Notes: generated by a model from the letters alone, not told the origin. A DNA stretch of 64,000 nt from Gymnogyps californianus (GCF_018139145.2 NC_059500.1:35507437-35571436), one strand, 5' to 3'; positions 48,001-62,086 are shown, counted from the first letter of the stretch. Program-made: numbers and translations.

Positions 48001-51000
48001 CTGCCTGTAGTTTTTGACTTTTTAACACTAGACTCCCCTTCTTTTCTGATACTATTCATTACATTCTTTTAGCATGTGGGAAAAGTTTTTGCATCCCTCT
48101 TGTATTTTAGTGAAGTCTCTCTTTGAGGTGTTAACTACTTTGATGGGTATTTTCTGGTATCCCAGGAGTACTGATCTTTAAATGAGGGTGAAGATGTGCA
48201 AACAAAGGATTTTATGTGCCAGAAAGGTGGGTTATTTGCAGATGAACCTTTGGTCAGAGAATGAAACTGTTTGTTCAGATCATGGATACAGGTAGGGCAG
48301 GGAGCCTGTGCCCGTCTCCTGTGACGTGGGCGCAGAGTGCCTCCATGCAGGCAGGGCCCTGCTGCAGCAGTGAAGTTGTCCCTGCCATCCTTTCGCGTCT
48401 GGGCTTCAGCAGGCAGGACACAGATGTGCAGGTGTGGGTTTTTTGGTGTTTTATGGTTTGTGGGTTGGTTTGGGTTTTTTTGTTTGTTTTCCTGTACACC
48501 TGAGTTTTGGAAACTTCGCTGAAACCTCCAACCCGTTTGTGCGTGTTACTGAATTTCTGCCCTGTATGGGTACAAGTTATGGGCGATATCAGGAGCACCT
48601 GGCATTAGCCCAGCCCTTCTCAATGGATGAATAGCAATAGTTCAGGCAATACTGGTTTTGAAAAATCCCATTCTTTTTCTCCATCAAATATTTATACCCC
48701 AGTCCTTTTGCCTTGAATGTCAGTAGTAAAACTTCCATTGATCTCCTGTGCACAACAGGAGGCCTATGATAAGGAGCAATTTTATAGCCTATTGTAACTA
48801 TTATTTTAAAAGACACCACTCCTGACAAATTTTAATTCGTGGTGAAACAAGAAATTGAGTGGGGGTTTTGATATTTTTCCTAAAAGGTAAATATACAAAC
48901 CTGACCAGAAAGTACCAAGTATTTTTCTGTAGTAACATTAATATAAATTCACTATGTTTTTGACAGGAGGCAAATTTTATAGATGTGATACGGCATATGA
49001 CAAGGATAGTATGTTTCTCTTCTCTCAGATCTTCTCTGTGACCTATTTCAATGGCAGGGAGTGAATACTTAGTGATGTGAACTCATTTTAGCCATCAAAA
49101 AGTGATCGCCTTGTGAGTCAAGTTTGCTCCCCAGCATTATGATGTGATACATGTCAAGAGTAAGGGTAATAAATTACAAGGGCTATGGCGCCAGATTATA
49201 AGAAGTCCTGATTTTGAGATGCAGTATAAACAAACCATGAATATATATGTATATTAAAACCAGAAATTCCTGATTTTTAACTGCAGACCTTTATAATGCC
49301 CTTCCCACAAGTCAGAGTGATTTGCCTCTCTTTGATTGAACATAAACCCTTTATTCCTTTAATTCTTTGTATTGCAGGTCATTTAACTTGTGTGCTTTAT
49401 GTTTATGAAGTAGCCATACACTGAGCTAAGTAAACTCATAATCTGAAATATGATGCTTGTCCTTTTCCCTCTGATTTTACTGTTGATCATAATCGTCCTC
49501 TTTACACAGCTTCTGCCATCAGTTTTCAAGCTTTAGCTATCAAAAATTCTGAGACTTGACATGAATCGTTTGTCCTTTCCTTTGTCTGTCACTGTCTAAC
49601 TGTGGTTTTCTGTGCATTTGTACTTGCTTTACCACTCCACTTGTAATGGAATATGAAGGGGAGTCCTAATATCCTCTCTTAGTATTTAACAGTTTTTAAT
49701 TAAAAGCAGTTTAATCCCTGGACAATATGAAAGAGTGTCAAAACTTCAGGTTTTGTTATTTGTTACGGGAAAATTTATAGGAAATTTTAACTGCACTTAG
49801 TTGCTTGTGGGAAACTGCTGTAACAAAGTTTCTACTATCTTTTTAAAAACCTCAGGAATATCCTGTTGTATTCTATGAATTGGCTTAGTATTGTTTACTT
49901 TGGTAAAGTATAAGCTGAGAGTATATCCCTCCAAATAACTTCTAATTTTATTATTTGAATATATTAAAATAAATTGTTCTCCAATTATAACTTTAAATAA
50001 CATTTTTGTTCATTTTATTACAAGGGTAGGTTGGTAGGGTATTATTAAATTAGTTGGGTTTTTTAATGTATTCAATCAAAAAACTTTTTCTTTCTGAGTT
50101 TTCTGGAGGATTTCTGGGTTTCTTTTTATGGCTGATGCACAATGTTGTGTCTCTTCTATTTTCAGGAAAACAGATTTCACTTACAAGTTTCTGTTGTCTT
50201 TGTAAGTTAAGTTTGTGGGATGCAATCAGAAAAAAGGTATCTTACTAGCAAATAAATAGCTAGTACCTCTCAACTCTGCTTTCAAAATTGCCTTTGTGAA
50301 CCCTTGCTAAAGATTGTTATGCCTTCATGCATTTTCTCTATTTTTCAGCAAAACCACTAGGTCTGCACTTACTGTGTTTTCAGGGGCACCAAATATATAC
50401 CGAAAGCTCTCATCAGACTTATGAGCTTCACAATGTGATTTTAGTATTGAACAGAGTTTCCATGGTTGCCTTTTATTTACTGGGACTTTTTTGTTTCATA
50501 TGCCCTCTGGACTGTTCAGTTGTGACAGTTGCATACAATAGATTGTGTTATGTAGATATCATATGGTGTATTGTGACCAGATGTATTCTTTCAGCATTTC
50601 AGATTTTCCGTTAAGAAAAGCCTCTTTGTTTCCTAGGTATTTTCTTTTGTACTCTTTTGTTTGGTATTCTTTCTGTCACATGTGAAATTAAAGTAATGCT
50701 TAATGCAAGGGTGGGGGTGGCAATGTTCAGTATGTTTTTGCAGCACATGCAGTACACCTAGAAATCTCTCCATATACTTCTAGAACAGATATCTACCTTA
50801 TGGAAATCTTGCATGACGTCCATCTAGAGAGATTCCTGTTTATGCACGCGGGGATTTATTCCTATTCAGAGGCACCTGGTTCTTCCAGTCCTTCCTTTAT
50901 AGACCCAGATGTCCCTGGAAGTTATGATTTCTTTCAGTGGGAGGAGATTCAACTGGGACTGTACCACTGAACCTGCATCTTTCTTCTACATTGCTTGTTT

Positions 51001-52475
51001 GGTTAATTCTCCATTTCATACAGACTTCTTCTGCCCACAAACCTGAAGGCAGACTGTGTTTAGTCAGGCGGTGCAGTGCATGTGTGATAAGGAACTTGTA
51101 AATGTCTTATTAGTGCTTGGTTCTTCAAGATGTTTCCAGACCTGGTAAGCCTGGTCAATCTTAGAGACACCCCACATTGCACACAAAAGCAGTATCAGTG
51201 TTTTGGTTTTATTTGTGCATTCCTGAAATAAAAAGTTCTCCTGCTTTAGCTTTATATTGGAAAGGCTAGTTCTTAATGTTATTATTCTGGCAGATCACCC
51301 TATGGGCCTGGAAAACTAACGAATGGCATTCATCCTAAGAAATGGAAGTTGGGGTTTTAGGAATAGAGAGTCCGTTTAGTCACATTCTTTATGATTTTAG
51401 TTTTAGATCCAAACTCTGGTCAAACATGTGACAAGTAGTTGGGAGGAGAATTCTCTCAGTAGGAGAACATACCTTACCTCCACTCTAATTCAGTGCTGAG
51501 AAAATTCATGTTCCAGGTGCACTGTCTTTGAGACTGCCCTCCAGCAAAGGTGAAAAAAGAAGGTCAACACTTAAGATGTTCCTCAATCTGTGTTGTAAAA
51601 AAGAAATGGTTATATAAAAATGGAAGAAAATCACTAGTGAGAAAATGCCATCTTGAAGCATTCAGAAAGAAACAATAAAGAACAAAGGTAAAGAAGTACC
51701 TATGGCGGTTAGATTGTAAGATTTCTGCAAGTGGAACAAATTGAACTCTTCTGGATTCCTCTTGTGGAGTCAGATTTCTGCTTTTACCAGGGTTCTTGAT
51801 CAGAGCAGACTTTACAGCTCAAGCAGCAGGAAATTGAAGAGTCAGTATTTCTGCCTATTTTCAGCAGCTTTTAACTCTTGCCCTGATCAGCAGCTGAATT
51901 GCTGGCATATGGTTTGGAGCATGAATCAAAGGAACACGTAGTTCCAAAGACTCCTGTTTGAACTGAGCATGACTCTGCTCCTGCGCTGTTTTATCAGATT
52001 CCCCTTAGATTGCTTTTTGCTGTGGATGTTTTGCCATGTGCTGAGTGTACCTGTAGCCGAGCGAAAGAGTAATCTGTAAGTGCTGCCACTTCTGCAGCTT
52101 TTTTGAAACCAGCTATTTTCCTAAGAAGACTAATGTAATTTTGTCCCCTCGATCCCTAGTACTAGTCAAACTGTATTCACTGAGTTTCCTGACCTGACAA
52201 AGATGCATGTAGAATAACAGCCCAGCTTCTGTCAGAGTATCTGACATCAGATTACTGTTTACTTTTGCTTGCATCCATGGCAATGGTCATATCCAGTTTA
52301 GTTTAATCAGCAGTTGACTATAACATGGGAGAGGGAAGCATATGTGTGTATATATAGTATCTAAGCTCTATTTAGAAGTTCTTGACAGAAATAAATAAAC
52401 TGAGCTAAGTAAGAGATCACACTCCTTTTGTCATCAAACCCATGCTGTTTGGAGTGCTATTTTTTATAGATTTTT

Positions 52476-52492
52476 TTTGTGTGTGTGTGTGC
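52476..52492. repeat. Short (TG)n microsatellite
   Basis: This is a short run of TG dinucleotides after a T-rich tract. It is too short to be a notable microsatellite and no gene is associated with it. Confidence 0.8.
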
Positions 52493-54534
52493 TGGCAAAA
52501 GGGCCCTGCACTGAGAGTTGAAGTGTGAGGTACAGTTTCAGTTAGATACATTGCAGACTTTGTTCTGCAGGACAGGGGTATGAATTTACTCTTGAGAAAG
52601 AGGTCAAATAGAGGTTTCATATTCATTCAGCTCCTTATGGGAATTGCTGACTTCCTACTGAGGTGGTCAAGGATCATAAAACAGGCACAGACAAAATGCT
52701 TTGATTTTTTTGTCCCTTCAGGCATGATGCAATTGTTGCAAAATTAGAGGTTTTGTTATGAGAGTGAAAGAATTTCACTGCAGGAATTAATTGATCCTGA
52801 AAGACTCCTCCTTTACTTCATCCACCATAATCAAAAACTTACATATCTTTGTGGAAGCAGAACTTGTTTCAGAGTTTGTAGGCAAAATGTTGCTTTATGA
52901 ATATTTAACAGTCATATGTGATAGGAAATAAGGGCCAGATCTGGACAACAACCGCACGAGACACTTCATATCACCATGGTTTACCTAGCAGCTGTGTGAT
53001 GGATCGGGTCCTGTTAAGTCATTGTCTTTGTGGGAGGAAAGGGAAAGATGCTGCTCGAGTGGTGATCGATGGTTCCAGCTTCTGGCTACACTGTATGGAC
53101 AGTCCTGCTCTACCTTCCACTGCCAAAGAATTATGCTTTAAGAAATAGTGGTAACATTTCCCTGCAGAGATGAGCTTTATCAGGGAGACACAGCAGAGGA
53201 AAATGAAAAGAAGTTCCTAAGACAGAGTAAGGTATCGGAAATAACAGGCTGCGCTCAGCACTGCGTAGGTGTTGGATGATGTGCTCATCATGGCTAGCTG
53301 TTGTCAGGCAGCAGGTTTTCGTGCTGACTTGGCCCAGCTGAAGTTATGTGGTTTTACATGTATTCACTGATAGTTTTGTCCTGCTCATGTGGCACCCTAA
53401 GGAAGGGTGAAGGTATTTGTAAGAGAAGGGGAAACATGGGTGACCAAAACAGGTATTGATACCCAAAGATAATGAAGTACAAAGTGCAGAAGAGTATTGA
53501 AGTAGTACTTCAAAAATTGCTGGTATTGAAGAGGTACCTCAGACTTTTGAACTGTTTAGTTACAAAAGCTGATTAAGCTTTTGGGTGTCCTAAGGTTACT
53601 CCAGAGTCATCGTTTTCTAGATCATGTTTTATGCCTTTTTTGGTCCATCATGCAGTGAATGACATGATGTGAATCCATCAGGCTAGTGAATCCTAGCACA
53701 GAGGCTGTGCTGTGCCAGAGGAAACACACAGCATACTGGATATTAACTCTGAGAGTACTCTCACTCTGAAGCCCCTTTTCAGTGCTCAGACAGTTATGAT
53801 CTACAGATCAGCTCTGTATTATTTACTGGGGCTTTGGGGATAATATGTTGAACCACTGAGCCTTTAGGCTAGCGCTTTTATGCCAAAATATTTATTTTGA
53901 TGTAAGGGAGTAAAATTTGGCCCAAAGCCTCATTGAATTGAAAAATGTATTAAAATATATGTTGGAAGAGGAATTTGGCATTGACTCTGACTAGAGAGAA
54001 GAGGAAAAGAGGTTAAAACCTTGATTACTTTTTATTCTGTTTACCTAATTCAGAGTTCAAAATTATTCCGTGTTTTAATTAAAGCTTGGCAAGATCTCTT
54101 CTGCTGTTCACTACAGGAAATGAAGAAAGGGAGAGAGAGGTGGGAGAAGAGAACCAACTGTTTGCCTAATGGTACTGGGTGCAGCTAGATGCCAAAAATG
54201 CATGGGGACATGTAACAAGATCTATGTTGCTGTCTCAGTCTAAAGGCTTTTTAACAGATTAATCTGTCAAATCCCATTACTATCAGCATATGATTTTTAA
54301 ATTAATCTTGGGTTTTGGTTTACTTCTTTCTCTAATGAGCTATTTACAGGATGCCTTATTAATACTTCTAAAGTAGTGTAGAGACAATTGGAGGAGAAAG
54401 CTGCACCTGGGGAATGGAACAATTTCAGATTTACAATCTTTGGGGGTTTTCTCCTTTTATAAGAATATAGTTTGTAAAAATTCATTGGGGACAGCTAGAC
54501 ATCTGCTTATAAAATCCTAACCTGTCTTTTGCAG

Positions 54535-54662
54535 AGAAGATTACCATGAAGACGGGTTCTGTCAGCCATACAGGGGAATTGCGTGTGCACGAATAATTGG
54601 AAACAGGACCATTTATGTGGACTCTCTCCAGATGCAAGGGGAAATTGAAAACCGAATTACTG
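54535..54662 (+). CDS. ROR2: ROR2 exon 5: start of the Frizzled-like cysteine-rich domain
   Basis: This 128-base exon follows CTTTTGCAG and ends ACTG|GTAAGT (phase 2 in, phase 1 out). It reads [37 protein letters not shown] and ENRIT. The first two of the ten Frizzled-domain cysteines are in GFC and IAC, and NRT is an N-glycosylation site. '[15 protein letters not shown]' is the ROR2 form (ROR1 has MESLHMQGEIENQIT). This domain binds Wnt5a in the family. ARIIGN has Ile where the human protein has Phe (ARFIGN), a conservative hydrophobic change. Confidence 0.98.
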
Positions 54663-57600
54663 GTAAGTTTATACATCTCTGTAGCAGGGCAAAAACGTTC
54701 ATGAAAGTATCCAATTCAGGTATAAATAGTGCTATCATCCTTTTCAGTTTTATCGGTCAATGACTAAGGCATCCTTATATTAATGTTTAGAGGAGGTGAG
54801 CCAGTTTCCCACTTGTGCAGTTAGCAAAATTTGGAGCAAGGAAGATGAATATCTGCTGTCATGTGTAGAAGTTTCTTCCATGTCCTTAAGCAAAATGTCA
54901 GAACGTTGACTTTTTAACAGCTTCTAGTTTGTACTGGAGCTTTTTGCATGATGGATTCAAATAGAAGATCTTTTAAAAAATCAGTTTGTGATGTAATAAA
55001 AAACTACTGGTTTTTTATTTTCTTGAAAAATGTATGGTGGCTTTTCCCTTGGGTTTTCTCCCCTATTGCATAATCCCAGCAGAGTCTGGATTTCACATTG
55101 ATTTATATAAAACAAGAGTCAACTTTCTGTGCTCTGCCCCTGCTAATTCTTTCTCTGATCATCGTTTTGGTACAGAGTCACAAACATGCATCCAAAACCT
55201 TAATGACTTTTAATGGGCTGTGTATCAACATGGGTTTTCTTCACTGGACCTCAGTTAGCTGACATTAGCAGCTGTGTACGGAAGCAGAGCAAGCAAATGA
55301 ATCTGTGGACTAAAGCAAACTGTTTATCATAATATATGGCCAATTGACTCAGCCCAGCAGGAGCTTATTTGCATCTGGCCAGATATGGCTAACTAATTGA
55401 ATCTGCAATTTTAACATAACCAGTTGCCAAAAAGAGTTTGACTTCACTTGTCAGCTCTGTCTCCTTAAAGATATTACCTTAAAGGCTCATTGTCAAGCCA
55501 GAAATTCAGGTCAGGTTTTTTTCTGTTCTTGAGATGGTGATCAGATTCTGGGACTAGCAAAATCCAGGTGTAATCCGTAACACCTTTCCTTGTGCTGTTA
55601 CGACTCGTTCCCATCCCTCCTTTCTCCTGTAGTCTGTTGTAATTCCAGCATCTTTTACCGTTATGTCATTAAGTCATGTATACTATTGATACCATTTTTT
55701 TCTACGACATAATCTCCATCCTGTTTGGATGTCTTTCAGCAATATGGAAATGTTCAGCTATCTGAAATCATTAAGTCTGTAACTCTGTGAATTAGGTTCA
55801 TAATGTCCTTTTAAAAAAAAAACAAAAAACAACCCAACAAAAAACCTGTGATATCTTCCAGAAAATGTTTTTTGATCGTTACACTTGTTTCTGGAATGTA
55901 CAACATGGACATTCATGACCTGGCTGCTGGATCCCTAACACCACTGATTATCGGTTAGATTTTGGAGGCTGGGGGCTGGGACTCTGTCCTGGAGTTGAGG
56001 AGAATTTCTGATGGAACTGTTCTTTTTCAGGAAAACTCTGTGAACTACCATGTAGAGCTGCCCAGTGCCTAGCTAGGGAGTCATGATAATCCGTTAATAA
56101 TACGGCATTTTCAAACTGTATACATGTGAAGGACATATGAAATGCCTTATGCAGAATAACCCTGAGGATTTCACAGCATGCTTGGTTCTTACGAGTCTTC
56201 TTATATGTAAAACAAGTATTGCAAGACTGGGTGTTCTCTGTCCAAATGACAGGATATTTTTGAAATTGCGGTAACTTGTTAGATAAAAAAAAAAATCTGC
56301 TCTATAACTGCTGCTGAGATTTTGCTTATACTTCTGCCCACACTTCCTAAGCGCAGTTTTTGGTGGAAAGTCTTTGTGCTCAGAGCCGTTGGGCATTCAT
56401 GGGAGGCTGTGCGTGGGAAACGGTGACACCTACTGCCCGATGCCAAGAACAGCTAACAAGGTTACAGGCGACATCTATGGGGAATTTTCATTCTGGATTT
56501 TCATTTCCTTGCTGTGCTGATGTGTGAAATACATTCCCTTTGTGTCTGTGGCCCCTGGTGCTGTTGGGTCCTGGCCATGTGGTTAGGTGAGAATTGCAGC
56601 CTTCTATTAAAAAAAGGACATTTCTGGAGCTAAGCTTGAGACACAACTTGAAAGACTGGAAAGTCAGCAACAAAGAGTGCATGGACCTGACCCCCGACCT
56701 CTGGAAATGTGTGGCTAGCAATGTCTTTGCTGTGCTGTTCAATATCTGTTTAATAACTAAAAAAATAAACCCCTTAGATGCCACCACACAGTCCTGCTGG
56801 CTTTTGCACCTTCCACCAAATTAAGGACATGATTGTGAATTGTGCACTCTTCGCTCATGCTGATCTAAATTCTGTAACGCCATCACAAAAATCAGTGAGG
56901 TGTTTCAAATAGCCAACAGTGACAGCTTCACTCCTCCAGGTTTACTTTTTCCCTGTTGGTCTTTGGGACAAGCACATGTCACAGTTGTCGTTTGAGGCCT
57001 GATATTGTGCTTGCATGCAATGTTCCCTACATGACTGATAACCGGTTATATTCCTGTGTTAATATTCCTGCATTAAAATACACGAAGGTATAAACAGTAC
57101 AAAAGGCTGGAGTTGGGGCTGCTTGCTGCATGTGTGGTGTTTAGGAAGAGACAGGAGACTCCCTGACAGCAGGTGGCATCAGGAAGTAGATGGTTGAAAG
57201 GAGACAGCTGGACAAGAGGGAAAGAATTGATTTGTAGGTTGTAAATAGACTGCTGAATGATTTGAACTGCTCATTTCCTCTCTTTTTACAGTGTGCGTTG
57301 GTGGAATGTGCGGTCTAGCAAGCCACACTCACTAATGATGCTTTCCAGTGTGGGAATGAACGTTCCTAAGTTTAAAGCTTGATTCAACCCCAGATACATG
57401 ATGCACATGCACATTTGTCTTTGCAATGTGCGAGAAAACTCTCAGATAAATGTTAGTGTATAGATGCTGAGAGCTGAAGGGGAGGATTAAGTTCCTAATT
57501 CATTATGACATTCATCTTAATGTGATCAGTATGCTAAGATCGATTACATTCATTTTTCCCAAAACCCAAATACCAATGGCACACTGCCTTTTTCCTGTCA

Positions 57601-58053
57601 AGACTTGAAAAACGCTTGTCTTGTTTATTGATCAAAATGTCTACAGGAGGAAGAAGCTAGGTGATCCTCATTCAGATATTACTTAATTAGGAACTTCAGA
57701 AATATATGTCAGCATCCTGGCAGATGTATCTTGCCTTCGCTCTTTAGCCTTTCAAGTTAAAATTAGTCAAGTGCCAACAGTTTACTTGACGCTAATCACT
57801 TGGGTAACTTCCTAAGAACTGAAGTCCTACGAGCTCTGTGCAGGCGTCACAGGGACACTGGGATGTTGGGTTTGCTTTCTGCATTTGTCAGCTCTCCTTT
57901 ACAGCAGAAGTGACCTCATTTCCCCGCTGCTCAGTAGGCTTTCAACCCCTCAAGAAAAGATGAAAGTTGTAAAAGGCAAATGACATGAACATTATGTTGT
58001 TTCTCATGCTTTTCATGAATTAATACTTAAGCAGTGCATTTGTTCCTTTCCAG
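54663..58053 (+). other. ROR2: ROR2 intron 5
   Basis: This 3,391-base intron has a GTAAGT donor and a TTTCCAG acceptor. It holds a poly(A)-like A-rich run near 55813-55845 and, around 55240-55460, a stretch with a perfect octamer ATTTGCAT (55367-55374) and other homeodomain-like motifs that may be a conserved element. No CR1, tRNA or coding sequence is recognised. Confidence 0.9.
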
Positions 58054-58368
58054 CCGCATTTACCATGATTGGCACTTCCACACATTTGTCCGATCAGTGC
58101 TCACAGTTCGCTATACCATCCTTCTGCCACTTTGTGTTTCCCCTGTGTGACGAGCGCTCTCGGACCCCTAAGCCGCGGGAGCTATGCCGGGATGAATGTG
58201 AAGTTCTGGAGAATGATCTTTGTAGGCAAGAGTACAACATCGCTAGGTCAAACCCCCTCATCTTGATGCAGCTACAGTTGCCTAAGTGTGAAGATCTCCC
58301 ACGACCTGACACGTTGGAAGCTGCCAACTGCATAAGGATCGGGATCCCCGTGGAGAGACTCAGCCGAT
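58054..58368 (+). CDS. ROR2: ROR2 exon 6: remainder of the Frizzled-like domain
   Basis: This 315-base exon follows TTTCCAG and ends CGAT|GTAAGT (phase 1 to phase 1). It reads [66 protein letters not shown] and ANCIRIGIP. The eight cysteines here plus two in exon 5 make the ten that define the Frizzled cysteine-rich domain. The match to ROR2 is close ([20 protein letters not shown]), where ROR1 has SDKC and SLCHYAFPYC. The last residues, ERLSR plus the split Tyr codon, lead directly into the kringle. An open frame continues past the donor for about ten codons and is intronic. Confidence 0.98.
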
Positions 58369-60153
58369 GTAAGTCTGGGTGTTTCATCACTGGGAAAAAG
58401 TAGGGTTTGTTGCTTCCTCAGGTTGGGTCTGACAGACAATATTTTATCAGTCATTCTTTTTGTAAAGAAAGTACTGCTATACTGGATGCTACTACTTTTT
58501 ATCATGTTAATACTGACCATAATCTCGCACTGTTATAAGGTATAGTTAGGATGGCGAGGAAGTTTAAAGGATGCTGCTTAGTACTGAAAAGGTTTATATC
58601 AGCCACCCTGGGCTATAAAACTCTGTGTTGACACAACTGATTTGACTCAGATTTGCGAGGGGCAGTAGTGTGTTGCGTGCTTCCCTTCCCACATGCCAGC
58701 CCCCACCTCTGGCTCAGTCCTTGCCTTTCTGGATGAGTCCCCCCATACAGCTATTTGTGAGTTCTGTTTACCTATTAATAAACCTCAAATAGGCTGTGGA
58801 AGCTTTACTGGAAAAATCTGTTAAGAAATTAAACATTTAATGTTCATTCTTTCTGTATGGAAGTCCACAAGAGTATTAGTCCTGTAAGTCGAGCATGGAG
58901 TGTAATTGTCTTTCTTCACCCACACAGGATGGGTGAAAATATTGATCTCGCTTCCATGAATTTAAATTTGCATCCAGGAGTAGAAGGGCTGTTCCGTTGT
59001 CAGTGATTATGTGCTGACAAATTTCTGCCTACTCCGTTTCCTAGCGATTAATCACCACCCCCTACAATGTTCAACAAGGAAGCTCCAAGAAACTAAAGAT
59101 GTTTAAAGTTCCAAGTGTGATGATAAGATTATTCTGAACATCCATTGTCTGAACCCACAGTTAGGAGCAGGGGTCACGACATAACGGTGGGTTTGGAAGG
59201 CTAGCTGTGTGCTAGTAAGGGAATAATCTAGCGTAGCTGAGAAGCAGAAACAACTGAGAAAACGATGACAGAGACAAATCAGCCAGGGAAGAGGTATGAA
59301 GCAAAAGGAATGAGAATAAAAACAACAAAAAGTCTGGCAAAAGTCATCCGCGATCCTCAGAGCCAGCGGTGCTCCCTCTGGTGGAACAGCTGCGGCGTGG
59401 GTGCCCTGGGGGTTTGGAGGAAGGGCTTTGAGAGAGCTGGATTCCTGAGGGCTGGGCAGGGGGACTCTGAAAAATGGAGGAGGTCATGTTGCAAACATGC
59501 AGAAAAATGCATGATTCAGTTCAGGTGATGCATATGGGAGACAAGCACTCAAAAAGTGGGAAGAGAGGATAGCAGCAAAACAGAGAGAGAATAAAGATAG
59601 GAGCTCAGCAGATACAAAAGTGATGTATCTAAAGAGAAGAAAAGCCTGAATCCCTTCTTTCTAAAGAAGAAAAGAACAAAAAATTGGCAAGAGATGTTAG
59701 AAAATGCAGCACTTATTTCTCTAGGAAGTGAGCAGTGTGAGGAAGACGGGAAGATTATGAGAAATAAAAGTGGTGGGAATTTCACACTGTTGGCATCTGA
59801 AGACTTTTCCTGAAGTGAAACTCATATCTCTAATTTAGTTTAACTTATCTTGTCCTGTATCTTAAAGGTTCATACATGCTCCTTAGTATCAACGTGCATT
59901 CAGAGTTACCAAATGTTGGTGTGTATAGCCACAGAGCTGAGACACTCCAGGGCAGAATCCAGAAACAACTGGGTGTAAGAGTACAGATACCCACAGAACT
60001 GAAATTTCAAAACCCACAGCTTTCATTTAAATCCTGAAGTGCCTAAATTCAAGTACTTTTTGCATACATAGTCTATGCATTTCAACCCTTTTGGTCTTGC
60101 TGGCCCTTGATTGTTATGTTATTTGCAACGTTTTGTCAAACTCTGTGTTGTAG
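58369..60153 (+). other. ROR2: ROR2 intron 6
   Basis: This 1,785-base intron has a GTAAGT donor and a TTGTAG acceptor. The middle (59.25-59.8 kb) is purine-rich on the + strand. No repeat family or coding sequence is recognised. Confidence 0.9.
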
Positions 60154-60399
60154 ATCATCAGTGCTACAACGGTTCTGGAGCAGACTACAGAGGGACGGTC
60201 AGCGTTACCAAGTCTGGCCACACTTGCCAACTCTGGGACTCCCAAAGTCCCCATAACCATGATCTGACAAGCACACAGTTTCCAGAGCTAGGTGGAGGAC
60301 ATGCATATTGCCGAAATCCTGGAGGTCAGATGGATGGGCCCTGGTGTTTTACAAAGAATAAAAACGTACGCATGGAACTGTGTGACATACCTTCTTGTA
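60154..60399 (+). CDS. ROR2: ROR2 exon 7: kringle domain
   Basis: This 246-base exon follows TTGTAG and ends TGTA|GTATGT (phase 1 to phase 1). It encodes the whole kringle. The six cysteines are visible in order in [32 protein letters not shown] and PSC. Kringle hallmarks are [12 protein letters not shown] and the RNP...PWC block. NGS gives a potential N-glycosylation site. [13 protein letters not shown] and NVRMELCD are typical of ROR2. A kringle in a receptor tyrosine kinase is restricted to the ROR family (MuSK carries one in some vertebrates). The equal phases make it a cassette that could be skipped in frame. Confidence 0.98.
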
Positions 60400-62086
60400 G
60401 TATGTATTCTCTTTCTTTTTTCCCCTACTACTGTCCTGAATCCTGTGTAATTTTGAATGTTCCCTATTTTTACAAGTACAATTCACTTTTAAGAGGGTTA
60501 TGCTTTCAAATGTTTCACTTGCTGTAATGCGGCACCCTTGTTTTGTGTTGTAGGCATCTAACATTTTCTGGAGATCAGAGCTTGTAACTGAGACATTGTG
60601 ACACCTTTTTATTACATATTGGGTGCTTAAGCTGAGATAATAATTAACGGTACTGCTGCAGTTTGTATTTTAACTTGTCAAATGCCAGCCTTGAAGTACT
60701 TATCACCTGTAGGTGTTTGGTTTGCTCACACTACTCAATGGTATATTGCTTTCTCTCTGTATAGCATCTTGCAGGCAGCAAGGATTTTCAGATCCTGTAG
60801 AGGGAGATATAGCACCATGCTTGGTTGGAAGGAAACCATGTGAAGTGCAGAAGCAGAGATGTCATAAAACAGACAATCTTATCAGAAAAGTCCTATGCTA
60901 TCTGCTAGTGGCTCTGTACTGCACAACTGATAGCAAAAATAAAAAGCACAGCTCTCACAGCTTCATACTGTCCCACTCACTTCCCTGCATTGGTACAGCC
61001 TTCACTCTAGAGCTGTTACAGTGGTAACAGTCTTTGGACACGACAAAGCAACTTAATACTGTGCTTCATTAGGAAGAAAAGCATGTTTCCTGCAGCAACA
61101 GATGTATCATGGAAGCCATAAAAGTGGTTTTGTTACAGATTGCCTGGATATTTAAGAGTGCTCAAAATTGATATGAAATTTCTTAGTTACTTCACTTTTT
61201 TACAGTAACATGATTTGACATTTATCATAAATTTCTATGATGTTCCATGTAACATGGTGTAAAGATAACACTGGGATGTGGTTGTGGTGAAAGCAGTAGC
61301 CACAAATAGCAAAACCACGGATTGCAGAAAACATCCCAGGCGGTTCCAATGAACATTTTGGACATCACTATTTTTTCCTAAAGTCTCTAAGTATCAAGAA
61401 AAAAGCATTTTAGGAAGGTTCCAGAACATTCTTATTAAGTGTATTGATGGCTCTTTCATGTCTTTCCCACAGTAACATAACAGCACTTTAATTCTATTAA
61501 GTACAGAACAAATAATATCTCTGCCAGTGAGAAGTGAGATTTATTTTATCCTGGGCAGCAGTAGTACCAGTCATGGTAAAAAGTGGGCAAAGTGCTGATG
61601 AAATGGCTGAAGGTGGGTGAGAAGGCCAGACTGCAATGTTGTGCTGTGGTTTATCACATTGAGTTTACTGCTTTATATACTGTGATGAAGACTACTCACT
61701 TGTTTCTTATCCCCTGAACAAGATAATGCAATGATAGTCTGGTCTATGTTCTGCAGTCTCCACAACGGGAAGCCTCAACAATAAGGTGAAATAAACCACA
61801 TGCTGTTGCAGTCAACACATTAAATGTGGGGCTCCTAGTTCATCTTCAGATGGCTAGTTGCCATGTCCATTCAAACTTTTTTGAAATATTTAATGGAAAA
61901 TTATGGAGAAGGGGGAGATGGTAATGTGACTTCTGTTTTCAAGCTATAGGACCTTACTTTTTGTTTAAAATATAGTATTAATAATCATACCGTAGTTTGG
62001 TTTGGTTTGGTTTAGGTTTTTTTGCTTTACGATCAAATGCATTAAAAATACTTATTGCAAACAACGAACATTTCTGTGCCTGACAG
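60400..62086 (+). other. ROR2: ROR2 intron 7
   Basis: This 1,687-base intron has a GTATGT donor and a CTGACAG acceptor. A 104-codon open frame at 60713-61027 has no recognisable family and lies fully within the intron. No repeat is identified. A short TTTGG tandem sits at about 61996-62014. Confidence 0.9.

Larger units (their letters stand above)
29222..54534 (+). other. ROR2: ROR2 intron 4 (25.3 kb), host of a nested gene
   Basis: The intron has a GTAAGT donor and a TTTTGCAG acceptor. 29.2-37.3 kb is AT-rich with a head-to-head MIR pair (34.05-34.34 kb), a possible hAT remnant (about 33.24 kb) and a perfect 11-base hairpin at 35257-35280. 37.38-42.62 kb is a block of CR1 copies around a GC-rich island carrying an antisense Topors-like gene. 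42.6-54.5 kb returns to AT-rich sequence with a GC-rich patch at 45.6-46.1 kb, a palindromic repeat remnant at about 47.93-48.0 kb and a short TG run near 52.48 kb. Other stretches of this intron show nothing I can assign. Confidence 0.93.

Noticed and set aside
58065..58403. Exon 6 as a stand-alone 112-codon ORF
   Set aside because: It is the internal part of ROR2 exon 6 read through the GTAAGT donor at 58369. The true exon begins at 58054.
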